A DNA stretch of 64,000 nt from contig JAJUGU010000004.1 in the NCBI GenBank assembly GCA_029265815.1, forward strand, positions 186,001-250,000. Reading direction: 5' to 3'. The notes below the pieces were generated by a model. The model ran no database searches. It saw nothing but the letters and a program-made list of their open reading frames with translations, and was not told where the DNA came from. Positions 51,837 to 61,463 of this stretch are shown in pieces. How positions within the stretch are numbered: the first letter of the stretch is position 1; each line of letters begins with the position of its first letter. Source of the DNA: Anaerolineaceae bacterium (GTDB taxonomy: Bacteria > Chloroflexota > Anaerolineae > Anaerolineales > Anaerolineaceae). The position numbers were made by a program, and so were the translations under genes.

Positions 51837-52553
51837 ATGAAGCGCATCTCCTGGGGAATAATTCCCGTCCTGGTCATCTTAACTGCCTGCAATTTACTCC
51901 AGGCATCTTTTTCAAAGAAAGTGATCCAACACCCTGCCCCTGAGATCAAAATGGATCATTCCTATTTTGAAAATTTGGGGTGCTTTAATGATCCGGCCTG
52001 TCTGCCTGATAATTTTCGTGATCTTCTCGATTATCCGATTGATTACATCTCCCGGCCCAATGATCTGCTTGGAGGGTTGAACCCCTCTCTTCCACTGGCT
52101 GTGGCCAGAACAAATGGGTTCAATGCGGAAGATGAGTTCCCGGCTGTTTACATCAACAGCTGCATGATTCAACAATACATCCGTTACCTGGTGCTCGTCA
52201 ACGGAGAGTTGCAATTGATCGACTCGGTTGAGAAACTGGCTGCGATATATGCCCCGATCGAATCAGAGAACGAAGCTCTCAGTTACGCCATCGAAGCAAC
52301 TGGTCTCTCAGCGCTATATGACCTTGATCAGTCTCCTAACCTGAAACGATTTACCGATACGCTCGAGGAAACCTATGTGAGCAAGCAGGATGGGGGCTAT
52401 CTCGTCCACCTTTTCGATACCTTCCTCTGCGGTTGTGGTCCTCATATCGTGCAAAGCGTAGATTTAGTAGTAAGCACTGACGGATCAATTACATTTTCTG
52501 ATGCCATCGACGCTTATAGCGACCCTGAGTTAGACGGTCTTTGCATCGATTGA
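51837..52553 (+). CDS. Lipoprotein of unknown function
   Basis: A 238-residue lipoprotein with lipobox LTAC (Cys near residue 19). The mature part has acidic segments and a Cys pair in FLCGCGPH near residue 200, as well as CFNDPAC near 55. No family is recognised. AAGGAGTAAAGT precedes the ATG. Neighbour of an esterase and a C39 peptidase, both exported. Confidence 0.65.
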   Translation: MKRISWGIIPVLVILTACNLLQASFSKKVIQHPAPEIKMDHSYFENLGCFNDPACLPDNFRDLLDYPIDYISRPNDLLGGLNPSLPLAVARTNGFNAEDEFPAVYINSCMIQQYIRYLVLVNGELQLIDSVEKLAAIYAPIESENEALSYAIEATGLSALYDLDQSPNLKRFTDTLEETYVSKQDGGYLVHLFDTFLCGCGPHIVQSVDLVVSTDGSITFSDAIDAYSDPELDGLCID

Positions 52554-52582
52554 CCGCTGTGCATAAACCTCGACCTTGGCAA

Positions 52583-52591
52583 TGATATAAT
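52583..52591 (+). promoter_or_regulatory. Extended -10 element nine bases before the C39 peptidase start
   Basis: TGA-TATAAT (52583-52591) ends nine bases before ATG 52601. There is no Shine-Dalgarno site between, suggesting a leaderless transcript. Confidence 0.5.
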
Positions 52592-52600
52592 CCCTTAAGT

Positions 52601-53905
52601 ATGAAGAAAAGCATTAAAGTTCTGATCGGTTTTGCAGCCGCTTTGATCATCTGCGGCATTATTTTGGTTTTACCACCGGTATGGGATCGCGCAATTTATT
52701 ACGGCCGTGAGATTTACGCAGATATCAAATATGCTCTCTTTCCCCCTGCTGAAGCCGTGTTCACTCCCGGTGAAAGTGATCCGGGGGATGTTGCCACATC
52801 GGTGGCGGCTACAATTCAATCTTCGTTCGCCACCCCAATCGTTACACAATCCACACCCGTTACCACCGCTGAACCCACACCCACCCATACACCGCTTCCC
52901 CCTTACGCTTACCTGGATGGCATCACCCCCGAACCACAAATGTGGAATAACTGCGGGCCTGCCACCCTTTCAATGTACCTCTCATTTTATAAATGGGGTA
53001 ACACTCAGGTAGACACTGCAGCTGTGTTGAAACCTAACCAGCGTGACAAGAACGTGATGCCATACGAGATGGTGGATTTCGTCAACACCTACACCGATTA
53101 CAATGCCCTGATGCGCATGGGGGGCGATCTGCAAACACTAAAAACCCTCGTAAACGCCGGTTTTCCTGTGATGGTAGAAAAAGGTTTCGAACCGGCAGAC
53201 CTGAAAAATGAAGGGTGGATGGGGCACTTTAACTTGATCATCGGCTACGATGATGCCAGGCAGCTCTTTATTACCCAGGATTCATATCTGCTGGTGCATG
53301 AAGATTATGACACTTCCATCCCCGGCTTCAAGGTGACCTATGCAGATATGGAAAAGAACTGGCGCGCATTCAATTTTGTGTTCATCGTGGTTTATGCGCC
53401 AGAAAAACAAAATGATGTTCTGAACGCTCTCGGCCCGCTCGCAGATGAAAACCTGGCTTACCAGATTGCCTATCAGCGTGCTGTGAAAGAAACAACCAGT
53501 CTCACAGATATTCGTGATGTCTTTTTTGCCTGGTTTAATACCGGCACCAGTCTGGTTTACCTGCGTGACTACGCTGGTGCAGCCCGCGCTTACGACACCG
53601 CATACAGTGTGTATCCTAACATCGATACCCCCTCGCGCCCATGGCGCATGCTCTGGTATCAGACCGGGCCATATTACGCCTACTATTACAGCGGTCGCTA
53701 TCAGGATGTGATCGATCTGGCGAACCACACGCTCGATGCGATGAGTGAACCGGTTCTGGAAGAGAGTTATCACTGGCGTGCATTGGCAAAATTAGCCCTG
53801 GGTGATCGTAGTGCTGCAGTGGCTGACTTTCGTAAAGCTCTCGATGTACACGAAAACTTTGGGCCCAGTCTCTACCAGTTGCAGCAATTGGGAGAAACGC
53901 CATAA
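52601..53905 (+). CDS. C39-like cysteine peptidase with TPR tail
   Basis: A 434-residue protein: membrane helix (8-27), Thr/Pro-rich linker (60-100), a C39-like papain-fold peptidase (about 104-265) with WNNCGPATLSMYL (C118 nucleophile) and catalytic His in MGHFNLIIGYDD, and a C-terminal TPR-like helical region (about 295-430, YAGAARAYDTAYSVYP, LGDRSAAVADFRKALDVHENFG). C39 enzymes cleave Gly-Gly leader peptides; the non-ABC form here probably works on the outer face. Extended -10 TGA-TATAAT ends nine bases before the ATG. Confidence 0.85.
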   Translation: MKKSIKVLIGFAAALIICGIILVLPPVWDRAIYYGREIYADIKYALFPPAEAVFTPGESDPGDVATSVAATIQSSFATPIVTQSTPVTTAEPTPTHTPLPPYAYLDGITPEPQMWNNCGPATLSMYLSFYKWGNTQVDTAAVLKPNQRDKNVMPYEMVDFVNTYTDYNALMRMGGDLQTLKTLVNAGFPVMVEKGFEPADLKNEGWMGHFNLIIGYDDARQLFITQDSYLLVHEDYDTSIPGFKVTYADMEKNWRAFNFVFIVVYAPEKQNDVLNALGPLADENLAYQIAYQRAVKETTSLTDIRDVFFAWFNTGTSLVYLRDYAGAARAYDTAYSVYPNIDTPSRPWRMLWYQTGPYYAYYYSGRYQDVIDLANHTLDAMSEPVLEESYHWRALAKLALGDRSAAVADFRKALDVHENFGPSLYQLQQLGETP

Positions 53906-53940
53906 TCAGGCCATCAAGAAAGGATTCATCGGGGAAAAAT

Positions 53941-55203
53941 ATGGTAAAGATTATTCACTTTGCAGACGCTCATATCGATATCGCCACACACGGCAGGCAT
54001 GATCCTGAAACAGGGCTGCCCATCCGCGTGTTGGATTTTTTAGCCGCTCTCAATAAGATCATCGACACAGCGATACATGAAAAAGCCGACCTGGTGATCT
54101 TCTCTGGCGATGCTTACAAGGATCGCACTCCATCACCAACCTTTCAGCGCGAATGGGGCAGGCGGATCATCAGGCTTTCCACTGCACAAATCCCCACCCT
54201 GCTGCTCACCGGCAACCATGACATCAGCCCGGCGAGCGGTCGTGCGAGCACTTTACAGGAATTTGATACGCTTCAGGTGCCCATGATTAAAGTGCTCTAC
54301 AAACCGCAATTGCTTACCCCGCAGGATCTATGGGGCTTACCTCTGCAGGTGTTGGCTTTGCCCTGGATTTTTCGCTCAGTATTGATGGCGAACATCGAAT
54401 ATTCCACAAGCAACGGCGACAAAACCAACGAAGAACTCGAAAAGCGCATCAGCGAAGTTTACGAAAATTTCCTAAACTCCCTTGATCCAACCTTGCCGGC
54501 TGTGCTCGTCGCTCACGGGTCTGTGCAGGGCGCGGTCTACGGGAATGAACGCACAGTCATGCTTGGCAAAGATCTTGTCATTCCCGGAAACCTGGTGAAG
54601 GATCCCCGTCTCGATTATGTTGCCCTGGGGCATATCCATAAACACCAGGATTTAAACCCCGGTCTGCATCCCCCGGTGGTTTACCCGGGGTCAATCGAAC
54701 GCGTTGACTTTGGTGAAGCAGCCGATGAAAAAGGATTCATCATTGCCGAAATTGAAAAGGGCAAGACCACTTATCAGTTTAAGAAAATCGATGGACGTCG
54801 CTTCTTCGACAAACACGTAAAGATTAAGGAAAAGGAAGGTTTAATGGATAAGATTCTTGCCAGCCTTCCACCAGATGACAAGATCCCCGACGCGATCATC
54901 CGCCTGACAATCGAATACCCGCGCGACCTGGATATGTTCATAGACGAACCTCTGCTGCGCGAAAAATGCGCTGCCGCGCTTGAGTTTCATCTCATCCGCC
55001 GCCCGCAAGAAGAAGCCCGCCTGCGCCTGCCTCACGATCAGACCATCGCCAGCCTGACACCAATTGAACTTCTCGAAACTTATTGGAAATCTGTTCACAC
55101 CAGCCCGCAGGATCTGAAAACGCTTCAATCTATGGCAGCCGAGATCATTCAAACCGTTTCCAGTGGTGAACCATCAGAGACACTTATGGAAGAGAATCAG
55201 TAA
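53941..55203 (+). CDS. sbcD: SbcD-like DNA repair exonuclease (Mre11 type)
   Basis: A 420-residue nuclease of the Mre11/SbcD family. The phosphoesterase motifs are present: HFADAHID, SGDAYKD, LTGNHDIS, VAHGS and GHIHKHQ. A C-terminal cap domain follows. SbcCD opens hairpin and protein-blocked DNA ends. The stop at 55203 is immediately followed by the start of a CorC-type gene, and sbcC follows that, so the order is sbcD-corC-sbcC. Confidence 0.92.
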   Translation: MVKIIHFADAHIDIATHGRHDPETGLPIRVLDFLAALNKIIDTAIHEKADLVIFSGDAYKDRTPSPTFQREWGRRIIRLSTAQIPTLLLTGNHDISPASGRASTLQEFDTLQVPMIKVLYKPQLLTPQDLWGLPLQVLALPWIFRSVLMANIEYSTSNGDKTNEELEKRISEVYENFLNSLDPTLPAVLVAHGSVQGAVYGNERTVMLGKDLVIPGNLVKDPRLDYVALGHIHKHQDLNPGLHPPVVYPGSIERVDFGEAADEKGFIIAEIEKGKTTYQFKKIDGRRFFDKHVKIKEKEGLMDKILASLPPDDKIPDAIIRLTIEYPRDLDMFIDEPLLREKCAAALEFHLIRRPQEEARLRLPHDQTIASLTPIELLETYWKSVHTSPQDLKTLQSMAAEIIQTVSSGEPSETLMEENQ

Positions 55204-56532
55204 ATGTCAAACATTTTTATTGAAATCCTGTTCATCTTCATTCTTATCCTGTGCAATGGTTTTTTTGCCATGTCAGAGATTGCGCTCGTTTCGGCGCGCA
55301 AGGTCCGCCTGGAGCAGCATGCAGAAGAAGGAGATAAGGGCGCCAAAACAGCGCTTGAACTGACCCATTCCACCAGCAAACTGCTTTCAGCAGTACAGAT
55401 AGGCATAACCCTGGTCAGTATGCTCACCGGTGTGTTCGGAGGCGCCACCCTTGCCGCGCGTCTGACAACTGTACTCGCAGGTGTCTACTGGATGGAAAAA
55501 TATGCCTCTCCAATTTCACTGACCATCGTTGTACTCATCACCACCTACTTCTCTCTGGTGCTCGGCGAACTCATCCCCAAAAAACTCGCCCTTAACAACC
55601 CCGAAAAGATCGCTTCACGCGTTTCTGGTTTCATGCGTTTCATCTCCTGGCTCACTTCCCCCCTGATCCATTTACTATCTGCGTCAACTGAACTGGGAAT
55701 GCGCATCCTGGGTGTCAAGCCATCCCTCGAACCCCCAATTACAGAAGAAGAGATCAAAGTGCTGATTGACCAGGGAACCCAGGTGGGGGTTTTCGGTGAA
55801 GCCGAACAAGACATGGTAGAAGGTGTGTTCAGGTTGAATGACCGCTCGATCAATGCCATCATGACGCCGCGTACTGAGATCGTCTGGTTGGACCTTGACG
55901 ACAGCAAGGAGCAGATTCTGAAACAGGTGCTTGAGAGCCCATATTCACGCTTTCCGGTTGCCAAAGGATCGTTGGACAATGTAATCGGAATCCTCAATGC
56001 CAAAGACCTACTTGAGAAACATATCACAGGAAAGCCCTATGATATTCAGGATCTGGTGCAAAAACCACTCTTCGTGCCTGAGAACACACAGGCCGTGCGC
56101 GTTTTAGAAATGGAGCGTGAAAGCGGGGTGCATGAAGCTCTGGTCATCGACGAATACGGCGGTGTCTTGGGATTTGTCACCCTTTTTGATGTACTGGAAA
56201 CGATCATCGGCGACCTTTCTTCGCTGGATAATAAAGGTGAAGCAGAAATTGTACGCCGTGAAGATGGTTCTTATCTCCTTGACGGGCTTTTGCCCATTGA
56301 TGAATTCAAAGATCTTTTTGATATTGACGAACTTCCAGAAGAAGAAAAGGTCGGGTTTCAAACCGTTGGCGGTTTCATCATCAATCAACTTGGTTCCATT
56401 CCAACCACCGGACAATGCTTTCAATGGCAAGGATTGCGTTTTGAAGTGGTCGATATGGACCAGCACCGGGTGGACAAGGTTTTGGTCACCCGCGATCCCA
56501 TCGTAGCAGAAGATAAACAGGAGGGGTCATGA
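55204..56532 (+). CDS. DUF21-CBS-CorC_HlyC membrane protein inserted between sbcD and sbcC
   Basis: A 442-residue protein with a DUF21 membrane domain (1-190, three or four helices, LGELIPKKLAL near 122), two CBS domains (about 210-330, IMTPRTEIVWLDL and EALVIDEYGGVLGFVTL) and a CorC_HlyC C-terminal domain (about 345-430). Relatives transport Mg2+ or Co2+. It begins directly after the sbcD stop and overlaps the sbcC start by four bases, so its expression is tied to the nuclease genes. Confidence 0.92.
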   Translation: MSNIFIEILFIFILILCNGFFAMSEIALVSARKVRLEQHAEEGDKGAKTALELTHSTSKLLSAVQIGITLVSMLTGVFGGATLAARLTTVLAGVYWMEKYASPISLTIVVLITTYFSLVLGELIPKKLALNNPEKIASRVSGFMRFISWLTSPLIHLLSASTELGMRILGVKPSLEPPITEEEIKVLIDQGTQVGVFGEAEQDMVEGVFRLNDRSINAIMTPRTEIVWLDLDDSKEQILKQVLESPYSRFPVAKGSLDNVIGILNAKDLLEKHITGKPYDIQDLVQKPLFVPENTQAVRVLEMERESGVHEALVIDEYGGVLGFVTLFDVLETIIGDLSSLDNKGEAEIVRREDGSYLLDGLLPIDEFKDLFDIDELPEEEKVGFQTVGGFIINQLGSIPTTGQCFQWQGLRFEVVDMDQHRVDKVLVTRDPIVAEDKQEGS

Positions 56533-59090
56533 TCCTTGACCGAATGCAGATCAGCGGTTTCCTATCATATAATGAAAAAGTTGTTGTCGATTTCTCTGAA
56601 TTCGACCTTGCGTGCATATCTGGTGCCAACGGTGCCGGTAAATCTTCGCTGCTTGAAGCCATTACCTGGGTTCTTTTTGGTGAAGCACGCCGCAAGGATG
56701 ATGCCGTAATCAACCAGTATGCCACCACCGCAGAAGTCATTTTGGATTTCCAGTACGAAAATCAGTTTTATCAGGTTCAACGCAGTAAGACGCGCGATAA
56801 GAGTACGCTGCTCGAATTTCGCATCCGCGATTCAGAAGGAAATTGGATTCCCCTCACCGAGCCCAGTTTAAGGGCCACAGAAGATCGCATTCGCAACACG
56901 CTTTTCCTCGATTACGACACTTTCATCAATGCTTCCTTCTTTTTACAGGGAAAAGCTGACCAGTTCGCTCAACAGCGGCCTGGCGATCGAAAACGCATCC
57001 TTTCAGGAATTCTGGGGCTGGATATCTGGGAAACTTACAGAGAAGAAACCGCGCGCCGCCGGCGGAGTAAAGAGACGGAACTGGATGTGGTGAACAGCCT
57101 GCTCGATGAGATCGAAGCAGAATTATCGGAAGAAAATAATCGAAAAGCCCGATTGGCTGAATTGGAAAAGGAACTCGCGCAGAAGCAGCAACTTTGCGAC
57201 GCGCGTAAAGCGCTTCTCGATCAGCAGCGTTTACTGGCCGACCGTGTTGCCAACGACAGAAAAGTCGTCGAAAGGCAGCGTGCAGAAATTCAACGCTTGC
57301 AGGCCGATCTCGACCGCAGCGTGGATAATTTAAACCAGCGCCGCAACGAAATGAAAAAACATCTCGAAAAGATACAGCAAGAAGACCAGATCAACCAGGC
57401 TGTTGCGCGCTGGGAAGCCGCCCGCCAGGCGCTAACAGACTGGGAGGCAATCGCGGCTAATTTCCATCAATACGAAGCCAAACGTCAGGGGCCGCTGCTG
57501 GTCATCGAGGGTGAACGCGCTCGCCTGCAGCACGAGTTTGACACACTTGAATTAAAAAAGATCGAAAACAGAACCATCGAAAACCAGCTTACGTCGCTGG
57601 AAAAAGAGGTCGAAGAATTCGCCGCCGCCATTGTCGACCTTAAGCAGCAGCTCGATACCCGCGCTGACATCGAAAATGAAATGCGCCGCCTGTCTGAAGA
57701 AAAAGCCCGCGCCAGAGCGGAAAATATGCAATTATCGGTAGAAATGAAAGAGTTGACCGAACGAATCAGGCGTCTCGAAGAAACCAAAGGTGCCACATGC
57801 CCTACCTGCGAAAAACCGCTTAACTCAGCCGAGCGCGTCCGATTGATTGATGATCTCAAAGCACGCGGCAAAGTCAAAGGCGATACCTACCGCGAGAATC
57901 AAAAAATCATCGAACAGTGTGATAACGAGTATCGCGAAAAAGAAACTGCGCTGGCAAACTTAAAGCGGGTAGAAGCTGATTTACAGCTGCAACAACGCCT
58001 GTTTGACAACAAATCCAGTGAACTTTCCAGGAATCGGAATGACCTGGAACATTGGAAGCAGAACGGTCAGAAACGCCTGGAAGAACTCGGTGAAATCCTG
58101 CGTACAGAAAACTATGCTCTGGATGCCCGTAGAGAACTGGCAGCGATCGATGCCAGTTTGAAAGATCTCGGATATGATGCAGCAGCACATGAAGCAGTAC
58201 GTAAAGCCGAATTAGAAGGTCGTCAAAGTCAACAGCAGCGTCTGGAACTTGAACAGGCCAGAGCTGCCCTCGTCCCGCTCGAAAGAGAAATCAAAGAACT
58301 TGAAACCACCATCGAAAAGAATGAAAATCACTTGGCAGCGCTGGAACAGGAATACCAAGAAGCTGAAAAGAAACTGGTGGAGGAATCTGCAGGATTACCC
58401 GATTTCACCAGACTTGAGCGTGAGTATTACGAGATCCAGGAGCAGGTCAACCAGACCTTGAGTAGCGTCGGTTACACCCGCAACCAGGTGGACGTGCTCG
58501 ACAGGCAGCGCGAACAGAAAGCCGCCAAACTTGAAGAAAAAGAGCGCCTCACCGATCAGATTGCCAATCTCAAAGTGCTTGAACGTGCATTCGGGAAGGA
58601 CGGCATCCCCGCCCTGCTCATCGAACAGGCATTACCAGATATCGAGAACCATGCTAATGATATTTTAGACCGGTTGAGTTCTGGTGAAATGGCGATAAAG
58701 TTCGAAACCCAGCGGCAGTTTAAAGATAAAAAGCGTGAAGACAGGCGTGAAACCCTCGATATCCTCATTCGAGATGCTGCCGGGGAACGCCCCTATGAAA
58801 TGTTCTCTGGTGGAGAAGCCTTCCGCGTTAATTTCGCTATCCGCCTGGCGTTAAGCCGTGTACTATCACAGCGTGCAGGGGCCCGGCTTCAAACACTGGT
58901 TATCGATGAAGGTTTTGGCAGCCAGGATTCCGATGGCCGACAGCGCCTGGTAGAAGCCATTAACCTGGTTCGCTCTGACTTCGCCAAGATTCTGGTGATC
59001 ACTCATCTCGAAGAATTGAAAGACGCCTTCCCGGCGCGGATCGAGGTTACCAAGACACAGCATGGTTCAAAAGTACAGGTGTTGACATGA
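56529..59090 (+). CDS. sbcC: SbcC/Rad50-like ATPase
   Basis: An 853-residue SMC-like protein: Walker A GANGAGKSS (residues 32-40), long coiled-coil arms (170-400 and 460-690) with a central CPTC zinc hook (C424, C427), and a C-terminal ATPase lobe with FSGGEAFR (signature) and TLVIDEGFG (Walker B). With SbcD it forms the Rad50-Mre11-type complex that processes DNA ends. It overlaps the CorC-type gene and the next glycosyltransferase gene by four bases each. Confidence 0.95.
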   Translation: MILDRMQISGFLSYNEKVVVDFSEFDLACISGANGAGKSSLLEAITWVLFGEARRKDDAVINQYATTAEVILDFQYENQFYQVQRSKTRDKSTLLEFRIRDSEGNWIPLTEPSLRATEDRIRNTLFLDYDTFINASFFLQGKADQFAQQRPGDRKRILSGILGLDIWETYREETARRRRSKETELDVVNSLLDEIEAELSEENNRKARLAELEKELAQKQQLCDARKALLDQQRLLADRVANDRKVVERQRAEIQRLQADLDRSVDNLNQRRNEMKKHLEKIQQEDQINQAVARWEAARQALTDWEAIAANFHQYEAKRQGPLLVIEGERARLQHEFDTLELKKIENRTIENQLTSLEKEVEEFAAAIVDLKQQLDTRADIENEMRRLSEEKARARAENMQLSVEMKELTERIRRLEETKGATCPTCEKPLNSAERVRLIDDLKARGKVKGDTYRENQKIIEQCDNEYREKETALANLKRVEADLQLQQRLFDNKSSELSRNRNDLEHWKQNGQKRLEELGEILRTENYALDARRELAAIDASLKDLGYDAAAHEAVRKAELEGRQSQQQRLELEQARAALVPLEREIKELETTIEKNENHLAALEQEYQEAEKKLVEESAGLPDFTRLEREYYEIQEQVNQTLSSVGYTRNQVDVLDRQREQKAAKLEEKERLTDQIANLKVLERAFGKDGIPALLIEQALPDIENHANDILDRLSSGEMAIKFETQRQFKDKKREDRRETLDILIRDAAGERPYEMFSGGEAFRVNFAIRLALSRVLSQRAGARLQTLVIDEGFGSQDSDGRQRLVEAINLVRSDFAKILVITHLEELKDAFPARIEVTKTQHGSKVQVLT

Positions 59091-60181
59091 GTATGATTCC
59101 TGCCAGGGTTGGTTTGCAGCAGCGCCTCCTGCCGGAATACCGCGCCGAATTCTTTGACATCCTCGCTACCTCTTGCCTGCAGGGCCTGAGTGTATTTGCC
59201 GGCGATCCCTGCGTCAATGAACCTGTCGAAACCACCCGGTCGCTTTCCATCGCCCATTATCAACACGCGGTGAACCTGCATTTGCTGCGCGGCAAGGCAT
59301 ATTTCTATTACCAGTTAGGTCTTCTGATCTGGTTAACCCGCTGGCAGCCGCAAGCGCTGATCATCGAGACCAACCCTCGCAATCTCTCCAACTGGCTGGC
59401 GATCAACTGGATGCACCATCGGCGCCGGCCGGTGATCGGCTGGGGATTGGGCGTGTCGAGCAGCAATCCCCTGGCATCTTCAATTCAACATCACATTCTT
59501 CGAAAGCTCGATGCTGTTATCGCCTATTCTAAACCTGCCGCTCAGCAGTACATCGATGCAGGCTTACACCCTGAAAGAGTTTTTGTAGCTGCCAATGCCG
59601 TCACCAGACGGCCTTCAACCCAACCGCTTGAAAAGCCCGCGGCTTTTAAAACCGGAGTTCCTACTCTCTTATTTGTGGGTCGCCTCCAGCCTCGTAAACG
59701 TGTAGATACCCTTTTACGGGCGCTGTCTGCTCTGCCAAAATCAGAGCAGCCACATCTCATCATCGTGGGTGACGGGCCCGATCGGTCTCGCCTCGAACAA
59801 CTGGCCTGGAGTATTTATCCTCAAGCCCTATTCGTAGGAGCCAGGTATGGAGCTGATCTCACGCCTTATTATCAAGAAGCTGACCTGTTTGTTCTGCCGG
59901 GTACTGGCGGGCTTGCTGTACAGCAGGCCATGGCCCACACCCTGCCGGTAATTGTGGGTGAAGCAGATGGAACCCAGAGCGAACTGGTGCGCAGCGAAAA
60001 CGGGTGGATCCTTCCTGACCCTTCTGCTCAGACGCTTACCCGTGTCATCCGTGACGCCCTCAGCGATCTGCCACGCTTGAGGCGCATGGGGCTGGCATCT
60101 TACCGCATCGTGTCTGAAGAGGTAAACCTCGAATCGATGGTCGAAACTTTCGTGCAGGCATTGCGCACGGTCCTTCGGTAG
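59087..60181 (+). CDS. Glycosyltransferase, GT4 type (first of two)
   Basis: A 364-residue GT-B glycosyltransferase. The C-terminal lobe is GT4-like: LLFVGRLQPRKRVDTLLRAL, IIVGDGPDRSRLE and a nucleotide-sugar segment ending FVLPGTGGLAVQQAMA(H). The N-terminal lobe is shorter than usual. It would add a sugar to a lipid or glycan. Its start overlaps the sbcC stop (ATGA), and the next GT gene starts ten bases after its stop. Confidence 0.85.
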   Translation: MSMIPARVGLQQRLLPEYRAEFFDILATSCLQGLSVFAGDPCVNEPVETTRSLSIAHYQHAVNLHLLRGKAYFYYQLGLLIWLTRWQPQALIIETNPRNLSNWLAINWMHHRRRPVIGWGLGVSSSNPLASSIQHHILRKLDAVIAYSKPAAQQYIDAGLHPERVFVAANAVTRRPSTQPLEKPAAFKTGVPTLLFVGRLQPRKRVDTLLRALSALPKSEQPHLIIVGDGPDRSRLEQLAWSIYPQALFVGARYGADLTPYYQEADLFVLPGTGGLAVQQAMAHTLPVIVGEADGTQSELVRSENGWILPDPSAQTLTRVIRDALSDLPRLRRMGLASYRIVSEEVNLESMVETFVQALRTVLR

Positions 60182-60191
60182 GATCAATGTT

Positions 60192-61382
60192 ATGAAACTG
60201 TTAATCGTTGCTGACGGACGCAGCCCGATTACCCGGCGTTGGATCTCGATGCTGCAGCCGCTAGGATATGAAATCAATCTCGTTTCCACTTATCCATGCA
60301 GCCCTCTTGATGGTGTGAGAAACATCGCAATCCTGCCTGTGGCGTTTGCCCGTTTTGCCGGAAGCCAGGCAGGCGGTTCTGCAACAAAGAAACCTGCCAG
60401 TCGCAGGAATCTGATTGCCCGCTTTCGCAGTCTGGCATCCAGTTTGCGCCATTGGCTCGGTCCATGGACAATTCCGTTCTACCAGCGCGAATTTCTTACT
60501 TTGATCGAAAGCTTTAAGCCTGATCTGGTTCACGCCCTGCGCATTCCCTTCGAGGGTATGCTGGCCAGCTATACCCCGAAGAGCATTCCTCTCATCTTGT
60601 CCACCTGGGGGAATGATCTCACCTTCCACGCCCCTTCCACTCTGCGCATGGCACGCTGCACCCACCGCGCGCTGGAACGCGCCGATGGACTCATGTCTGA
60701 CACGCTGCGTGACATCCGGCTGGCGGGTGAATGGGGATTCTCTTTGAAGAAGCCCACTCTCAACGTGGTTGGAAACGGCGGCATCAACCTGGCAGAAATT
60801 CAAACCGCAGGCAAAGAGACCACACCCGCCGATCCACCACAGGTGATTAACCCTCGCGGCTTCCGCTCTGGATCAGTGCGCAATGACACCTTCTTCAAAT
60901 CCATCCCGCTGGTTCTCGAAAAACGCCCCGAAGTGCGTTTCTTGTGCCCATGGATGGCGGGACAGCGCGAAGCCCTCGACTGGGTGGAGAGGCTGGGGAT
61001 CAACCAAAACGTTACACTTTTACCGATGCTTTCTCAAGCGGAACTCTGGCGGGAATTTGCCCGCTCAGTAATGTCCATTTCCGTCAGTGTGCACGACGGC
61101 ACCCCTAATTCATTGCTCGAAGCCATGTCCGTTGGCTGCCTGCCGGTGTGCGGCGATATCGAATCCATCCGCGAGTGGATCGTCGATGGCGAAAACGGCC
61201 TGCTGGTGGATCCCTCCAGCCCGGCCAGCCTGGCGGCTGCCATCCTGCGCGGATTGGAAGACTCAGACCTTCGCCGCAATGCAGCAGAGCGCAACCTTGA
61301 AATGATCAGCAGCCGCGCCGAGGTTTCGCTGGTCAGGCAAAAGGTGGCTGATTTCTATCAACGAATCGGTAAGAAAAAGTAA
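60192..61382 (+). CDS. Glycosyltransferase, GT4 type (second of two)
   Basis: A 396-residue GT-B enzyme with an acceptor lobe containing DLVHALRIPFEGMLASY and a STWGNDLTFH segment, and a donor lobe ending HDGTPNSLLEAMSVGCLPVCGD, the E-x7-E region typical of GT4. It is the last gene of the sbcD-corC-sbcC-GT-GT unit, followed by a terminator. GGATC lies upstream of the ATG. Acceptor and sugar unknown. Confidence 0.87.
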   Translation: MKLLIVADGRSPITRRWISMLQPLGYEINLVSTYPCSPLDGVRNIAILPVAFARFAGSQAGGSATKKPASRRNLIARFRSLASSLRHWLGPWTIPFYQREFLTLIESFKPDLVHALRIPFEGMLASYTPKSIPLILSTWGNDLTFHAPSTLRMARCTHRALERADGLMSDTLRDIRLAGEWGFSLKKPTLNVVGNGGINLAEIQTAGKETTPADPPQVINPRGFRSGSVRNDTFFKSIPLVLEKRPEVRFLCPWMAGQREALDWVERLGINQNVTLLPMLSQAELWREFARSVMSISVSVHDGTPNSLLEAMSVGCLPVCGDIESIREWIVDGENGLLVDPSSPASLAAAILRGLEDSDLRRNAAERNLEMISSRAEVSLVRQKVADFYQRIGKKK

Positions 61383-61418
61383 CAGAAGCGGCAGCTCAAC
61401 CCAAATTCTGTCATCAAA

Positions 61419-61445
61419 AAAAGAAGGCCTGCTCAGCCTTCTTTT
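61419..61445. terminator. Bidirectional terminator between the second glycosyltransferase and the DUF362 gene
   Basis: AAAAGAAGGC (61419-61428) pairs with GCCTTCTTTT (61436-61445); 10-bp stem, seven-base loop, T-runs on both strands. It ends two convergent transcripts. Confidence 0.85.
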
Positions 61446-61463
61446 CATCTCGAAAATAACGGT

